Positions 50,843 through 59,107 of a stretch of 64,000 nucleotides of DNA are shown piece by piece; the stretch's first letter is position 1, and every line of letters begins with the position of its first letter. The DNA lies in the NCBI GenBank assembly GCA_021325615.1, contig JAJPGU010000029.1:61787-125786 (forward strand), in the 5' to 3' direction. Position numbers and translations under genes: made by a program. This stretch comes from Nitrososphaerota archaeon (GTDB taxonomy: Archaea > Thermoproteota > Nitrososphaeria > Nitrososphaerales > Nitrosopumilaceae). The notes below the pieces were generated by a model. The model did not search any database, was not told where the DNA came from, and worked only from the letters and a program-made list of their open reading frames with translations.

Positions 50843-51771
50843 ATAGGATAGCTTCCACACATCCTGCAAAAGTGAGAGTCCTCGTAAACGGCATACCCGC
50901 AATTGGGGCAGCGCGTCTTTGAATCAGCAAGCATTGACGGACTATCATAGGATTTACGGTATATTTCGTAGTAGTAAAGTGCCTCTTTTGTTGCAAGCCT
51001 GACGCGGTCCCTTTCCAAGATTGCCTTTGATCTTGCAAGAAAATCCGAGTCTCGCACCAGGCCGTCAAAAAAACCAGAAAGGCCGGCAGTGCCCGAGCCA
51101 TCTTGCATGGCTGCCTTGTCACGCCAGACGATGGATTTTGGCAAGCGGTCCTCGAATGCCTTTCGCAGTACCCATTTGCCAAATTTCTTTCCGTCTTCCT
51201 CGCGCACCTTGAGTTCTGCAGGAATAGACATTGCCACGTCGACGACTCTTTTGTCAAGGAATGGCGTCTGCAGTTCCACTCCAATTGCCGCGGCAATTGA
51301 TCTTGATGGAAAGTGCATGACCCTCCAAATCCTTGCCAGATCCTCCCGGAGCTCGTCTGGCGACATTCTTTGAAAAAAATTATATCCCGCAAATAGCTCG
51401 TCTGCTCCGTCACCGGTCATCACAGACATACATCCGTCCCTCTTTGCCTCTAGCATCGTAAGGTAAACGACTATGTTGTTTCTGACCTCAATCGGGTTGA
51501 AGACGCGAAGGATCCTAATCGTATTTTCAACGGCTCCAAGGAGTTCCTCTATCGACTCCGATAGGATGCGGATCCTCAGGCCGTTTAACCCTGCAACAAG
51601 CTGGGCATTTACAAGATCTGTCGATGGAAAATCTCTTGTAACCATGGCGTAGGCGGTTGTTTTTTTATCAACATATGTAGCAAGTATCGACGAGTCAAGC
51701 CCCCCGGAAAGGGAAATTGAGTCAGCTTTGGCTTTTGTCACCACATCGGAAAGAATTGACTTGATTTCCAT
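50839..51771 (-). CDS. asparagine-synthetase-like ATP-pyrophosphatase with C-terminal zinc ribbon, no glutaminase
   Basis: About 310 residues from ATG 51771 (MEIKSILSDV). The PP-loop SLSGGLDSS (20-27) and the later TGDGADELFAGYNFF, ELQTPFLDKRVVDVAM, KWVLRKAF and LPKSIVWRDKAAMQ segments match the synthetase domain of AsnB; the N-terminal glutamine amidotransferase domain is absent. The C terminus is a zinc ribbon (RCPNCGYAVYEDSHFCRMCGSYPI, last 24 residues). A free-ammonia asparagine synthetase, or an enzyme adenylating another carboxylate, is possible. The zinc ribbon may bind a partner or tRNA. Stop overlaps the YHS stop. Confidence 0.8.
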   Translation of the reverse strand: MEIKSILSDVVTKAKADSISLSGGLDSSILATYVDKKTTAYAMVTRDFPSTDLVNAQLVAGLNGLRIRILSESIEELLGAVENTIRILRVFNPIEVRNNIVVYLTMLEAKRDGCMSVMTGDGADELFAGYNFFQRMSPDELREDLARIWRVMHFPSRSIAAAIGVELQTPFLDKRVVDVAMSIPAELKVREEDGKKFGKWVLRKAFEDRLPKSIVWRDKAAMQDGSGTAGLSGFFDGLVRDSDFLARSKAILERDRVRLATKEALYYYEIYRKSYDSPSMLADSKTRCPNCGYAVYEDSHFCRMCGSYPI

Positions 51772-51840
51772 GCAAATTTCTTGCAACAAGGCGAAGGTCG
51801 TGGAACCAACAATTAAGTCATAACGCCAATAAAGATTAGC

Positions 51841-51850
51841 TTTAAATATT
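51841..51850 (+). promoter_or_regulatory. TATA-like box of the HTH gene at 51871
   Basis: TTTAAATATT centred 26 bp before ATG 51871. Confidence 0.5.
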
Positions 51851-51870
51851 TTACAAAGGCAAAATTTTGT

Positions 51871-52287
51871 ATGCTTTTACCCTCGGAAATAGAAACAAAG
51901 ACCCTGATTCCCGCACTCCGGGCAATCCTGGCCAAGAAACTCATTGAGGACCACAAAATCCGAGAGGAAGAGGTTTCAAAGATGTTGGGCGTCACGCAAG
52001 CTGCCATTAGCAATTATGTCAGAGGAACAAGGGGTGATCCGGAGCTCATCAACAAGCTTCTCGCAGTCAAGGAGGTTTCTGAAATGATAAACGACATTTG
52101 CAGCAACCTTGCATCAAACATGGCATACACCCCCTCAAGCCTGTCCAAATTTATCGGGCTTTGCAACTACATCAAGTCAAGCCTACTCATCTGTGACATA
52201 CACCACAAACTTGAACCAAACATAGACGAAGCAATTTGCAAGGAATGCGAAAACATGCTGCTCAAGGGTCCGGGCAGTGCGTTCTAG
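51871..52287 (+). CDS. XRE-type transcriptional regulator with Cys-rich C terminus
   Basis: A 138-residue protein: N-terminal helix-turn-helix (KIREEEVSKMLGVTQAAISNYVRGTRGDP, about 30-60), a helical middle, and four Cys in the C-terminal part (LLICDIHHKLEPNIDEAICKECENMLL) that could bind metal or a cluster. It fits the archaeal COG2522-type regulators. Start at ATG 51871. Its TAG shares a CTAG palindrome with the stop of convergent alba. Confidence 0.82.
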   Translation: MLLPSEIETKTLIPALRAILAKKLIEDHKIREEEVSKMLGVTQAAISNYVRGTRGDPELINKLLAVKEVSEMINDICSNLASNMAYTPSSLSKFIGLCNYIKSSLLICDIHHKLEPNIDEAICKECENMLLKGPGSAF

Positions 52288-52601
52288 TTCGTCTTCGTTA
52301 CCACGATCTCAATAACGGATACAAGAGGACCGTTGTTTCCCTGGTTCTCGCTATCTACAGTTATCCTAAGGATCTTTGAGTTACCTTTCAGCATGTTCTC
52401 AGTTATCACATTGGCGACTGCTACGGCTACTGGTATGGAATCCCCTCGAGCCCTAAGGATAACCGTTCTATGTTTTACAAGCTCCGTCAGAATATCAAGC
52501 GAGCATTCCATCACTGGCTGCTGGTTTATGATTATAAGTTTGCCTTCGTCCTCGCGTGGTTTTCCCTCTAGCTGTACGTTTCCCTCAATTCCGCTCAACA
52601 A
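52284..52601 (-). CDS. alba: Alba-family nucleic-acid-binding protein
   Basis: A 105-residue Alba-fold protein: LIIINQQPVMECSLDILTELVKHRTVILRARGDSIPVAVAVANVITENML as the core, KILRITVDSENQG, VSVIEIVVTK as the last strand. Alba compacts DNA and binds RNA (RNase P/MRP-related). It lies 55 bp downstream of rpoK on the same strand, a likely operon. The N terminus is a short charged extension. Confidence 0.88.
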   Translation of the reverse strand: MLSGIEGNVQLEGKPREDEGKLIIINQQPVMECSLDILTELVKHRTVILRARGDSIPVAVAVANVITENMLKGNSKILRITVDSENQGNNGPLVSVIEIVVTKTN

Positions 52602-52656
52602 ACTCTATCACACACCAAACTAGGATTCTATTAAAGTCTTATCGACAAATCATCCA

Positions 52657-53163
52657 TCAGTCAAAAAGATCAATCGGTATATTCTGAAAGTCACCGTTTG
52701 GCAGGACCCGCCTTATCGTTATTGGTATGACGCGCTTTTCAAGTTCAGTATATGCCAGATCGAGCGAAGTGGCCACTTCCTTTGGAACTTGGATAAATGG
52801 CGGAGCTCCAAGCGAAAGCTGCAAGGCGCGCGCGCCCAAGATTCTTGCTTTTTCAAAACGGGTGAGCGTAGGCGGGCCAATCATTATCTTTCCCTTGCCC
52901 TCCGTCTCATATTCAATAGGAGTATGGATAGGATCCACTTCAATTACCTCCCTTGCCGCTATAATTTTCTGCAGTCTTTCTTGCTCTGCGATTTCTTCCG
53001 TGGAAAGTTCCCTTTTGCCGCGTTTTGTAACTGGTTTTTCTTCCTCCTCAGCTGCCACCTCTACCGTTTCTGTTTCTGGCGGAAGGATTGATTCGGCTGC
53101 CTGCTCTTCTTCTGCTTGAACCTCTTCAGTTTCTACACTAGCTTCCTCAGGTTCATCAGACAT
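52657..53163 (-). CDS. rpoK: RNA polymerase subunit K (Rpo6/RpoK) with acidic N-terminal extension
   Basis: Rpb6/omega homologue that stabilises archaeal RNA polymerase. About 168 residues from ATG 53163 (MSDEPEEASVETEE). The C-terminal 85 residues match RpoK (LTRFEKARILGARALQLSLGAPPFIQ, PITIRRVLPNGDFQNIPIDL). The N-terminal 75 are very acidic (Glu/Ala rich), longer than in Euryarchaeota and Crenarchaeota. The extension may contact transcription factors or DNA. The upstream reading to 53268 is not supported. Confidence 0.92.
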   Translation of the reverse strand: MSDEPEEASVETEEVQAEEEQAAESILPPETETVEVAAEEEEKPVTKRGKRELSTEEIAEQERLQKIIAAREVIEVDPIHTPIEYETEGKGKIMIGPPTLTRFEKARILGARALQLSLGAPPFIQVPKEVATSLDLAYTELEKRVIPITIRRVLPNGDFQNIPIDLFD

Positions 53164-53215
53164 CAGGGAGTTGGAGAAACAAACGTTATATATTTCATCA
53201 GACTCCCTCTCAAAA

Positions 53216-53602
53216 ATGAGTGCAGGGTCGGTATCAAAAATTGAGCTGACACTTTCGCTCAAGGGCAAGGGTCAACTGTCAGTAGAGTTGAAGCGCCACC
53301 TGGCACCGAAAACGACAGGGGTCATAATCCGGGCCCTCCCACTTGAAGGAAACGCACACATGATGGGGACCTCCATGGCATTCATGGACACCGCCCTTAA
53401 CACCGGTGGCGAAAAGATAAGGACGCAGTTTCGGAAGGGCGATGTAGGGTTCATGGCTTCAAACGGTTCCATCTGGTTTTTTTTGGAGGACTCGAGGCAG
53501 ACCAAACCAATGACGCTTATTGGAAAAATATCGTCAAACCTGCAAATCCTATCCGATGTAAAACCTGGCGATGTACTTTCCTTGGCTCAGGCCGGGACGT
53601 AA
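53216..53602 (+). CDS. cyclophilin-like fold protein (DUF369 type)
   Basis: A 128-residue archaeal protein of the cyclophilin-like fold group: IELTLSLKGKGQLSVELKRHLAPKTTGVIIRALP at the N terminus, KGDVGFMASNGSIWFFL, and SDVKPGDVLSL. The isomerase catalytic Arg is not evident, so activity is unclear. The start is ATG 53216, divergent from rpoK, 52 bp apart. The stop overlaps eS25 by 16 bp. Confidence 0.75.
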   Translation: MSAGSVSKIELTLSLKGKGQLSVELKRHLAPKTTGVIIRALPLEGNAHMMGTSMAFMDTALNTGGEKIRTQFRKGDVGFMASNGSIWFFLEDSRQTKPMTLIGKISSNLQILSDVKPGDVLSLAQAGT

Positions 53603-53898
53603 ATGTGGTGACCGCTGTATCCGCCTATCCTTCTAATTGATCCTTGCTTTAGCAGGTTTAGCAGGAACGCGTTTGCCGCCGAGACCTTCACGTTTGTTTG
53701 CCTTGATATCTCTTGAACTGTAAAGACCTTGGCATTTTTTATGAAATTCAACGCTTGCTGTTCGTCAACTATTACCGAGATTGTAGTCTTGGACTTCTGC
53801 TCTTTCTTGTCCTTCTTCTGCCCCCCTTCCTTCTTTGATGCCTCGGCTGTCTGCGCTTTTTCCGCTTGTGCAGGTGACTTTTTCTTCGCTCCGCCCAT
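53587..53898 (-). CDS. rps25e: ribosomal protein eS25
   Basis: A 103-residue small-subunit protein: a basic, lysine-rich N-terminal tail (GGAKKKSPAQAEKAQ, KKEGGQKKDKKEQKSKT) and a winged-helix-like C-terminal domain (FTVQEISRQTNVKVSAANAFLLNLLKQGSIRRIGGYSGHHIYVPA read in pieces). Present in eukaryotes and in some archaea (Crenarchaeota, Thaumarchaeota), absent from most Euryarchaeota, which supports the phylum assignment. Overlaps the convergent cyclophilin-like gene by 16 bp. Confidence 0.92.
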   Translation of the reverse strand: MGGAKKKSPAQAEKAQTAEASKKEGGQKKDKKEQKSKTTISVIVDEQQALNFIKNAKVFTVQEISRQTNVKVSAANAFLLNLLKQGSIRRIGGYSGHHIYVPA

Positions 53899-53947
53899 GG
53901 GAAAATCCTCCTTCTTCCTACTTATAAACGAACAATAGGTTCACAAA

Positions 53948-53957
53948 TTCTAAATAC
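53948..53957 (+). promoter_or_regulatory. TATA-like box of the gene at 53979
   Basis: TTCTAAATAC centred about 26 bp before ATG 53979. Confidence 0.45.
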
Positions 53958-53978
53958 GACTGAAATTTGGGCACCATT

Positions 53979-54266
53979 ATGGGCCTCGATGTAATCGAAG
54001 AAAAAAATCTCAGCGACATAATCACATACGCCCTGGATTATCCAAAAATGGTATTGGCAGAGGCCAGAACCCTCCCCGCTTCCTCCAACCTTGAAGATTT
54101 CGCCTACGGAATATACGTGGGATACATCTGCGGGGTTTTCTTTGATGGCTTTCTTCAGAGGAACAAGAGGTATCTTGACACAGAAGAGGCTTCGGACTTT
54201 CACAGTGTCATCCTAAAAAGGACGCCGGAGATCCGGTTGAGGATAAAGGCGCACCTTAGGCTATAA
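53979..54266 (+). CDS. small protein of unknown function
   Basis: A 95-residue protein, helical, with a hydrophobic glycine-containing stretch (YGIYVGYICGVFFDGFL) that may be one membrane helix or a buried core. The C terminus is basic (RTPEIRLRIKAHLRL). Not recognised. DNA ligase follows 38 bp downstream. Confidence 0.6.
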   Translation: MGLDVIEEKNLSDIITYALDYPKMVLAEARTLPASSNLEDFAYGIYVGYICGVFFDGFLQRNKRYLDTEEASDFHSVILKRTPEIRLRIKAHLRL

Positions 54267-54304
54267 CTCAACCTTTTATTCCACAGCATGCAAAAATTGT
54301 TCGT

Positions 54305-56071
54305 ATGAAATTCTCGCTTGTGGCAGAAACTCTAGGATACATGGAAAACACCACAAAGAGGACGGAGCTGACCAAGCACCTAGTGGATTTGTTCAAGATT
54401 ACTCCGCCGGAAATAATTTCAAAGGTGGTGTACCTCCTGCAGGGAAAGCTCAGGCCTGATCATGAAGGAATAGAGGTAGGGGTTGCTGAAAAATTAGCAG
54501 TAAAGGCACTTTCCAAATCCGCGGGCATTCCAGTTACCAAGATAGAACACGAATACATGAAGGCCGGAGATTTTGGGCAGGCTACCGCGACGGTATTGGG
54601 ACAAAAAACCCAGACCACGTTTCTCAAGGAGGATATTACTGTTGAAAGGGTTTATGATACACTTTTCAAGATTGCCGAGTTGAAGGGCGGCAAGTCCCAA
54701 GACATGAAGATGAAGTACATCTCAAGCCTGCTAAACGATGCCAGTCCCGTGGAGGGAAGGTTCATTGCAAAGATAATTACTGCAAACCTGCGGCTCGGCA
54801 TAGCCGATTTTACCATTCTTGATGCATTATCAGTCGCATTTACAGGTACCAAGGAAAACAGACCCAAGCTAGAACACGCATACAACGTTTGCAGCGACTT
54901 GGGCAGGGTGGCAAGTGCAGTTGCAGGAGAAGGCTTTGAATCACTCAAGGGTTTCCAAGTTTCTGTCTTCAGCCCAGTACGCCCCATGCTTGCAGAGCGG
55001 GTTAAAACCCCTGCCGAGGCTAGAGAGAAAATGGGACACCAGTTTGCTGCAGAGTACAAGCTTGATGGGGAGCGTGTCCAAATCCACATAGGAAACGACA
55101 AGGTGGTCTTATATTCTCGTAGCCTTGAGAACATTACCAATTACTATCCAGACATCGTGGAAAAAATTACCAAGTCTGTAAAATCAGGCAAGATCATACT
55201 TGAGGCCGAGGCTGTAGCGGTAAACGAGGAGACGGGGGAATTCCTGCCCTTTCAAGAGCTCATGCACAGGCGGAGAAAACACAACATTGCAAAGGCTGTC
55301 AAGGAGTACCCGATAACCGTCAACCTTTTTGACATCATGTTTGTTGACGGTGCTAGTTGCCTGGACATGACATATGCCGAGCGCAGGAAAACCTTAGAGC
55401 GAGCCGTCAAGGAAGATGCTTTTTCCAGAATAATGCCCATGACCATTGTAACAACGGATGACGAGGTTGAGGACTTTCTGGAAAATGCAATAAACTCGGG
55501 CTGTGAAGGGCTCATGCTAAAGCAATTGGATTCGCCCTACAGAGCAGGTGCAAGGGCTAGCAACTGGCTGAAGCTAAAGAGGGAATACAGAAATGAGCTG
55601 GGAGACACTCTTGACCTTGTTATTGTAGGTGCATTCTATGGACGAGGAAGGAGAACCGGAAGATATGGAGCATTGTTGCTTGCAGCATATGACGAGGATC
55701 AAGACAAGTATCCAAGCATCTGCAAGGTTGGAACTGGCTTTACCGATGAGAGTTTGGACCAAATATACCAAATCCTGTCCGACAAGATAGTTGTCAAGAA
55801 AGACCCAAGGGTGGACACAAGCCTGGAGGCTGACGTGTGGTTTGACCCGGAGATAGTAATAGAGATTGTGGCCTCAGAGATCACGCTCAGTCCCATCCAC
55901 AGGGTTGCCATGGACGGGATTAGGAAAGGCAGCGGGCTTGCCCTACGTTTTCCAAAATTTACGGGAAAGATACGGTTTGAAAAGACCCCGGAAAACTCCA
56001 CCGGCGTTAAGGAGGTTGTTACGATGTACAATAGCCAGAAAAAAGTAGTTCAGGGCGAGAAACAATTCTAA
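54305..56071 (+). CDS. lig: ATP-dependent DNA ligase
   Basis: Seals nicks in replication and repair. The 588-residue protein has the adenylation motif I EYKLDGERVQ (Lys252), then motifs SRSLENITNYYP (III), ILEAEAVAV, SGCEGLMLK (IV), KLKREY (V), and the OB-fold C-terminal domain, preceded by an N-terminal DNA-binding domain of about 220 residues. This three-domain plan is typical of archaeal Lig1. A TATA-like CTTTTATT lies 28 bp upstream. Confidence 0.96.
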   Translation: MKFSLVAETLGYMENTTKRTELTKHLVDLFKITPPEIISKVVYLLQGKLRPDHEGIEVGVAEKLAVKALSKSAGIPVTKIEHEYMKAGDFGQATATVLGQKTQTTFLKEDITVERVYDTLFKIAELKGGKSQDMKMKYISSLLNDASPVEGRFIAKIITANLRLGIADFTILDALSVAFTGTKENRPKLEHAYNVCSDLGRVASAVAGEGFESLKGFQVSVFSPVRPMLAERVKTPAEAREKMGHQFAAEYKLDGERVQIHIGNDKVVLYSRSLENITNYYPDIVEKITKSVKSGKIILEAEAVAVNEETGEFLPFQELMHRRRKHNIAKAVKEYPITVNLFDIMFVDGASCLDMTYAERRKTLERAVKEDAFSRIMPMTIVTTDDEVEDFLENAINSGCEGLMLKQLDSPYRAGARASNWLKLKREYRNELGDTLDLVIVGAFYGRGRRTGRYGALLLAAYDEDQDKYPSICKVGTGFTDESLDQIYQILSDKIVVKKDPRVDTSLEADVWFDPEIVIEIVASEITLSPIHRVAMDGIRKGSGLALRFPKFTGKIRFEKTPENSTGVKEVVTMYNSQKKVVQGEKQF

Positions 56072-56136
56072 GACGACATATTAGGAAGCCTTTTACGTAA
56101 GGATTATTAGCTGCCGGCATCAAGTAAAACGCCTAG

Positions 56137-56790
56137 ATGTACAGCGGGGAACTTGAAGTTCAGGCAAAGAGAAAGGCGCTTGCCGTTTTGCAGGATGAAA
56201 TCAACAGGATTCTCAACGCAGTCAGAGATCTCTCCTCGCTCCCGGACTTGATAATAAAGGCAGACAAGTCCGAGGTGAAACAGGTTCTAGAGCGAATCAA
56301 GAACACCGAGGACGAGGTGGAGGCCCTCCGCAGGAAGATAACTCGTGAGATTGCCGACGTCGGAGGACTCATGATGAACAGGGAAAACCTGCTGAATACA
56401 GCATATACCATGGACGAGATTTCGGGCTATATTACCGGCATTGCCTTCAAACTTTCCAATATCAAGGGAGCCACCCTCAAAAAGGAGAAGATAGAGAAGG
56501 ACTTGGGCGAGCTAATAGAACAAGCAGTCGACCAAATCTACAAGATAAACGAGATTGTCAGGGCACTAGGCGGAAATGCAACGGTTGCAATAGATCTTGC
56601 CCACGAGGCACAGAAGATAGAAAGAGCTGTGGATGAAAAATACCGCGCCTTGACAATAAAGGTCCTAGACGAGGTCACCACCACCAAGGAACTAATGCTC
56701 CTAAAGGATGTTGTAGAAGGGATAGAGGAGATGTCCGACAAATGCCTCCAGGTATCTGATTCGTTCATTTTGCTGGCATTGAGCCTATAA
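56137..56790 (+). CDS. PhoU-like (DUF47) protein
   Basis: A 217-residue, all-helical protein resembling the DUF47/PhoU family, with repeated helical segments (VLERIKNTEDEVEALRRKITREI, LAHEAQKIERAVDEKYRAL, VVEGIEEMSDKCLQVSDSF). Members regulate phosphate transporters, often next to a Pit transporter gene, which is not here. Function uncertain. Start ATG 56137. Confidence 0.75.
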   Translation: MYSGELEVQAKRKALAVLQDEINRILNAVRDLSSLPDLIIKADKSEVKQVLERIKNTEDEVEALRRKITREIADVGGLMMNRENLLNTAYTMDEISGYITGIAFKLSNIKGATLKKEKIEKDLGELIEQAVDQIYKINEIVRALGGNATVAIDLAHEAQKIERAVDEKYRALTIKVLDEVTTTKELMLLKDVVEGIEEMSDKCLQVSDSFILLALSL

Positions 56791-56843
56791 CGTCATATCA
56801 TCATTTTCTCTTTTTTTGACACACAACACTAAAATCGATTGCC

Positions 56844-57395
56844 TTGATTACCAAATTTGGTTTGAAAGGCGAATTAATAGAGAACAGAATAATCATTTGG
56901 AATCTTGACGATTCGAGGTCTCTGTTTGTAAGCGGCTATTATGGAAAGCCAATAGGCATTACAAAGCCCAAGCCAGAAGACATCAACGTACCCCTGATTC
57001 TTGATTTGATTGAAGGGTATTATCTTCTTGAAAAATCAAGGCTCAAAATTTACCGTGCAAAAAAGCAGGTCACGACTAAAGAGATGCTCGAGATATGCAG
57101 GCGCGAACACCATAACTTTGACAAAAAATACTCGGTCTACAAGGATTTCAGGGACAAGGGATACATCGTAAACCCCGGGATAAAGTTTGGTTGCGATTTT
57201 GCCGTATACCAAAAGGGTCCCGGCATAGACCACGCCCCCTACCTAGTCCAAGTTTACAATTCCTCAGATACCATGTCTGCCACGAGCGTAGTGCTGGCAG
57301 GAAGGCTGGCAACTACGGTGCGAAAACAGTTCATCTTGGCAGTCCCCAAGGGCAGCAAGATCGACTGTCTAGCCCTTGATTGGTGGAGAGCCTAG
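56844..57395 (+). CDS. endA: tRNA-splicing endonuclease
   Basis: Removes introns from archaeal pre-tRNA. The 183-residue length is that of the homotetramer-type subunit. Catalytic triad: Tyr in GCDFAVYQKG, His in GIDHAPYLV, Lys in VRKQFILAV. The N-terminal domain begins MITKFGLKG. TTG 56844 is the start. Its TAG shares the CTAG palindrome with the convergent unknown gene. Confidence 0.93.
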   Translation: MITKFGLKGELIENRIIIWNLDDSRSLFVSGYYGKPIGITKPKPEDINVPLILDLIEGYYLLEKSRLKIYRAKKQVTTKEMLEICRREHHNFDKKYSVYKDFRDKGYIVNPGIKFGCDFAVYQKGPGIDHAPYLVQVYNSSDTMSATSVVLAGRLATTVRKQFILAVPKGSKIDCLALDWWRA

Positions 57396-57772
57396 AGGTT
57401 TTTTCTGATGTGCGAGGCTATCCTGTCATAGACCTCGAATAGATCCTTTGTTATGCCAAGATCCTGGCTGCTCTTCCACTTGCCGTGGATCCTCATCCCA
57501 TTTTTGGTCGGTTCGACCCAGATGAAGCTGTCCTTGTAGGGAAGCTTGAGGATCATGGCTTTGAGGTCGGCATCGGAATTGAGCGAGCCCGCAAGCTCTC
57601 CTCCCACCCACTCCACGTCTGTCGCTTTTTTTCCTGCGAAATGCCCGGCCGTCTTGACGCGGGTTCTTGCTATAAAGTCATCAAAGTTTATGGGATTTTG
57701 TGCTTTGACAATGAAATGGGCTTGGTACCTGTCCTGTGCGCCCCATGGAAGAGGGTTTAGGTCTTGTGCCAT
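57392..57772 (-). CDS. protein of unknown function
   Basis: About 126 residues from ATG 57772 (MAQDLNPLPWGAQDRYQAHF). Beta-rich with a helix (AHFIVKAQNPINFDDFIARTRVK, GHFAGKKATDVEWVGGELAG, RIHGKWKSSQ). No family recognised. The upstream unknown gene overlaps this gene region by only a few bases, so they are likely co-transcribed. Confidence 0.6.
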   Translation of the reverse strand: MAQDLNPLPWGAQDRYQAHFIVKAQNPINFDDFIARTRVKTAGHFAGKKATDVEWVGGELAGSLNSDADLKAMILKLPYKDSFIWVEPTKNGMRIHGKWKSSQDLGITKDLFEVYDRIASHIRKNL

Positions 57773-57774
57773 AC

Positions 57775-58011
57775 TCAACCCTTTTGAATAATCTGGATCA
57801 CGTCAATATTGCTGCCCTTTACCGCAATGCAGCCGTGGTTTGTGACCATGGCTGGCGAGTGGGAAAAATACTTTGAATAATAGTCGCTTTTTTCAACTTC
57901 ATCTGATTCAAACTGCTTGGGTTCTGCGCTAACCCCTATCTTTTCAAGCAATTCGCAGTACTCGTTTCTTTTGTTCTTCTTTGAAAAGGTGTCAGGCTCG
58001 GTATCGTGCAT
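57775..58011 (-). CDS. small protein of unknown function
   Basis: A 78-residue acidic protein (MHDTEPDTFSKKNKRNEYCELLEKIGVSAEP; SHSPAMVTNHGCIAVKGSNIDVIQIIQKG at the end). No motif recognised. Its stop is 2 bp before the next gene's start, so both form an operon. Confidence 0.55.
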   Translation of the reverse strand: MHDTEPDTFSKKNKRNEYCELLEKIGVSAEPKQFESDEVEKSDYYSKYFSHSPAMVTNHGCIAVKGSNIDVIQIIQKG

Positions 58012-58134
58012 GCCGGAGGGTGAAATTGACCCACAAATAAATATTCTTTTGTAGAATTCTGCAGGGTATTAACGGGATCTCATCGGACTGGGCGAACTTG
58101 GGAAGCACTAGCATATACAATTTTCATTGAGAGT

Positions 58135-58959
58135 CTATCTCACTTCCTCCATGACCACTTGAACCCTTTGCCCATCACTCGTTTTCTGAACGGGTGTTAT
58201 GAGCAGCCCGGAACCAGAAAATACGCCGGTGCAGGTTCCCATGAGATCACTAGTGAACACGGCATGGCAGCCCTTTCCCGAATACTGTTTTAGGTGATTA
58301 GGTTCGAGCTTGCCTGATGCGACATCATCATATACAAAGGAAAGGTTCAGAGGATTCCCTCCGCTTGTAAGAACCTCATAATGAAAAGAAGACGCAGTTC
58401 CAAAGGTACAGGTCGGAATGACAATCTGGTTTCCCGAATCTAGAACATATGATGAATCGACGGGGGCATAGCTGGCATCAGATACGTCAGGATACATAAC
58501 ACTCGAGACATTGGCGGAATGCAGGTGTCCCAATGCGTGACCTATTTCATGCTCCAGCAATGAAGTTACGAATCTAGAATCATAGCGGTGCCATGTTCCG
58601 CCACATCTGCTGTCTCCCAAACCCACGGTAACCGAGCGCTTGTCAACAACATATGCAGAAAAGGGGCCATCCAATTCATGTGCCCACCTGATTGTGATCG
58701 TCGAATCCCCCGAGTCTGGTACTTTTGTGAATTTCACATGATCGGATCTTTCCCAATATGACATGGCATTGTCCAGCATGGTGCCAAGCGGGAAAGATTT
58801 GTCAGTTAGCGGTTCGACGTAAAGGTAGTAATCTCTTTCGCCACTTGGGAATTTTTCTGAATAGTTGCTTGAGGGTCCCCTTCCTTCCACCCCTGGCATG
58901 GAACAGGCCAGAGCCAACATCAAAAATACGGCCGGTAAAATGGCTAGCCTCAAACCCAT
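58135..58959 (-). CDS. secreted matrixin-type zinc metalloprotease
   Basis: About 274 residues from ATG 58959 (MGLRLAILPAVFLM), chosen because a TATA-like CTTTATCC lies about 30 bp upstream; a longer reading starts at 59043. A signal peptide (residues about 1-26) is followed by a matrixin-like catalytic domain: HEIGHALGHLH (137-147 of the short form) with three zinc His and catalytic Glu, and the Met-turn SSVMYPDV. A C-terminal beta-rich part of about 100 residues follows. No cysteine-switch propeptide is seen. It is divergent from the giant LamG/NHL gene, 148 bp away. Confidence 0.85.
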   Translation of the reverse strand: MGLRLAILPAVFLMLALACSMPGVEGRGPSSNYSEKFPSGERDYYLYVEPLTDKSFPLGTMLDNAMSYWERSDHVKFTKVPDSGDSTITIRWAHELDGPFSAYVVDKRSVTVGLGDSRCGGTWHRYDSRFVTSLLEHEIGHALGHLHSANVSSVMYPDVSDASYAPVDSSYVLDSGNQIVIPTCTFGTASSFHYEVLTSGGNPLNLSFVYDDVASGKLEPNHLKQYSGKGCHAVFTSDLMGTCTGVFSGSGLLITPVQKTSDGQRVQVVMEEVR

Positions 58960-59107
58960 GGATTTGGGATGGGTTCGAGTCGGATAAAGGAATTGTTGTT
59001 TAATCCCAAAAACTTCTTCACAAAGGCTGTTTCGCATGTTCACGCCTGATATTCAAGTCTGATATTCTGCTCCCGCTATAATAGGGTCTTTTTAGCTTAT
59101 TTTTTCA

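Noticed and set aside
50811..51413. 200-codon minus-strand reading in another frame of the asparagine-synthetase-like gene
   Set aside because: Low-information shadow without motifs; the main frame has the PP-loop and zinc ribbon.
53171..53268. Longer N termini for the cyclophilin-like gene and rpoK overlapping each other
   Set aside because: Family starts at ATG 53216 and ATG 53163 leave a normal 52-bp divergent promoter region.
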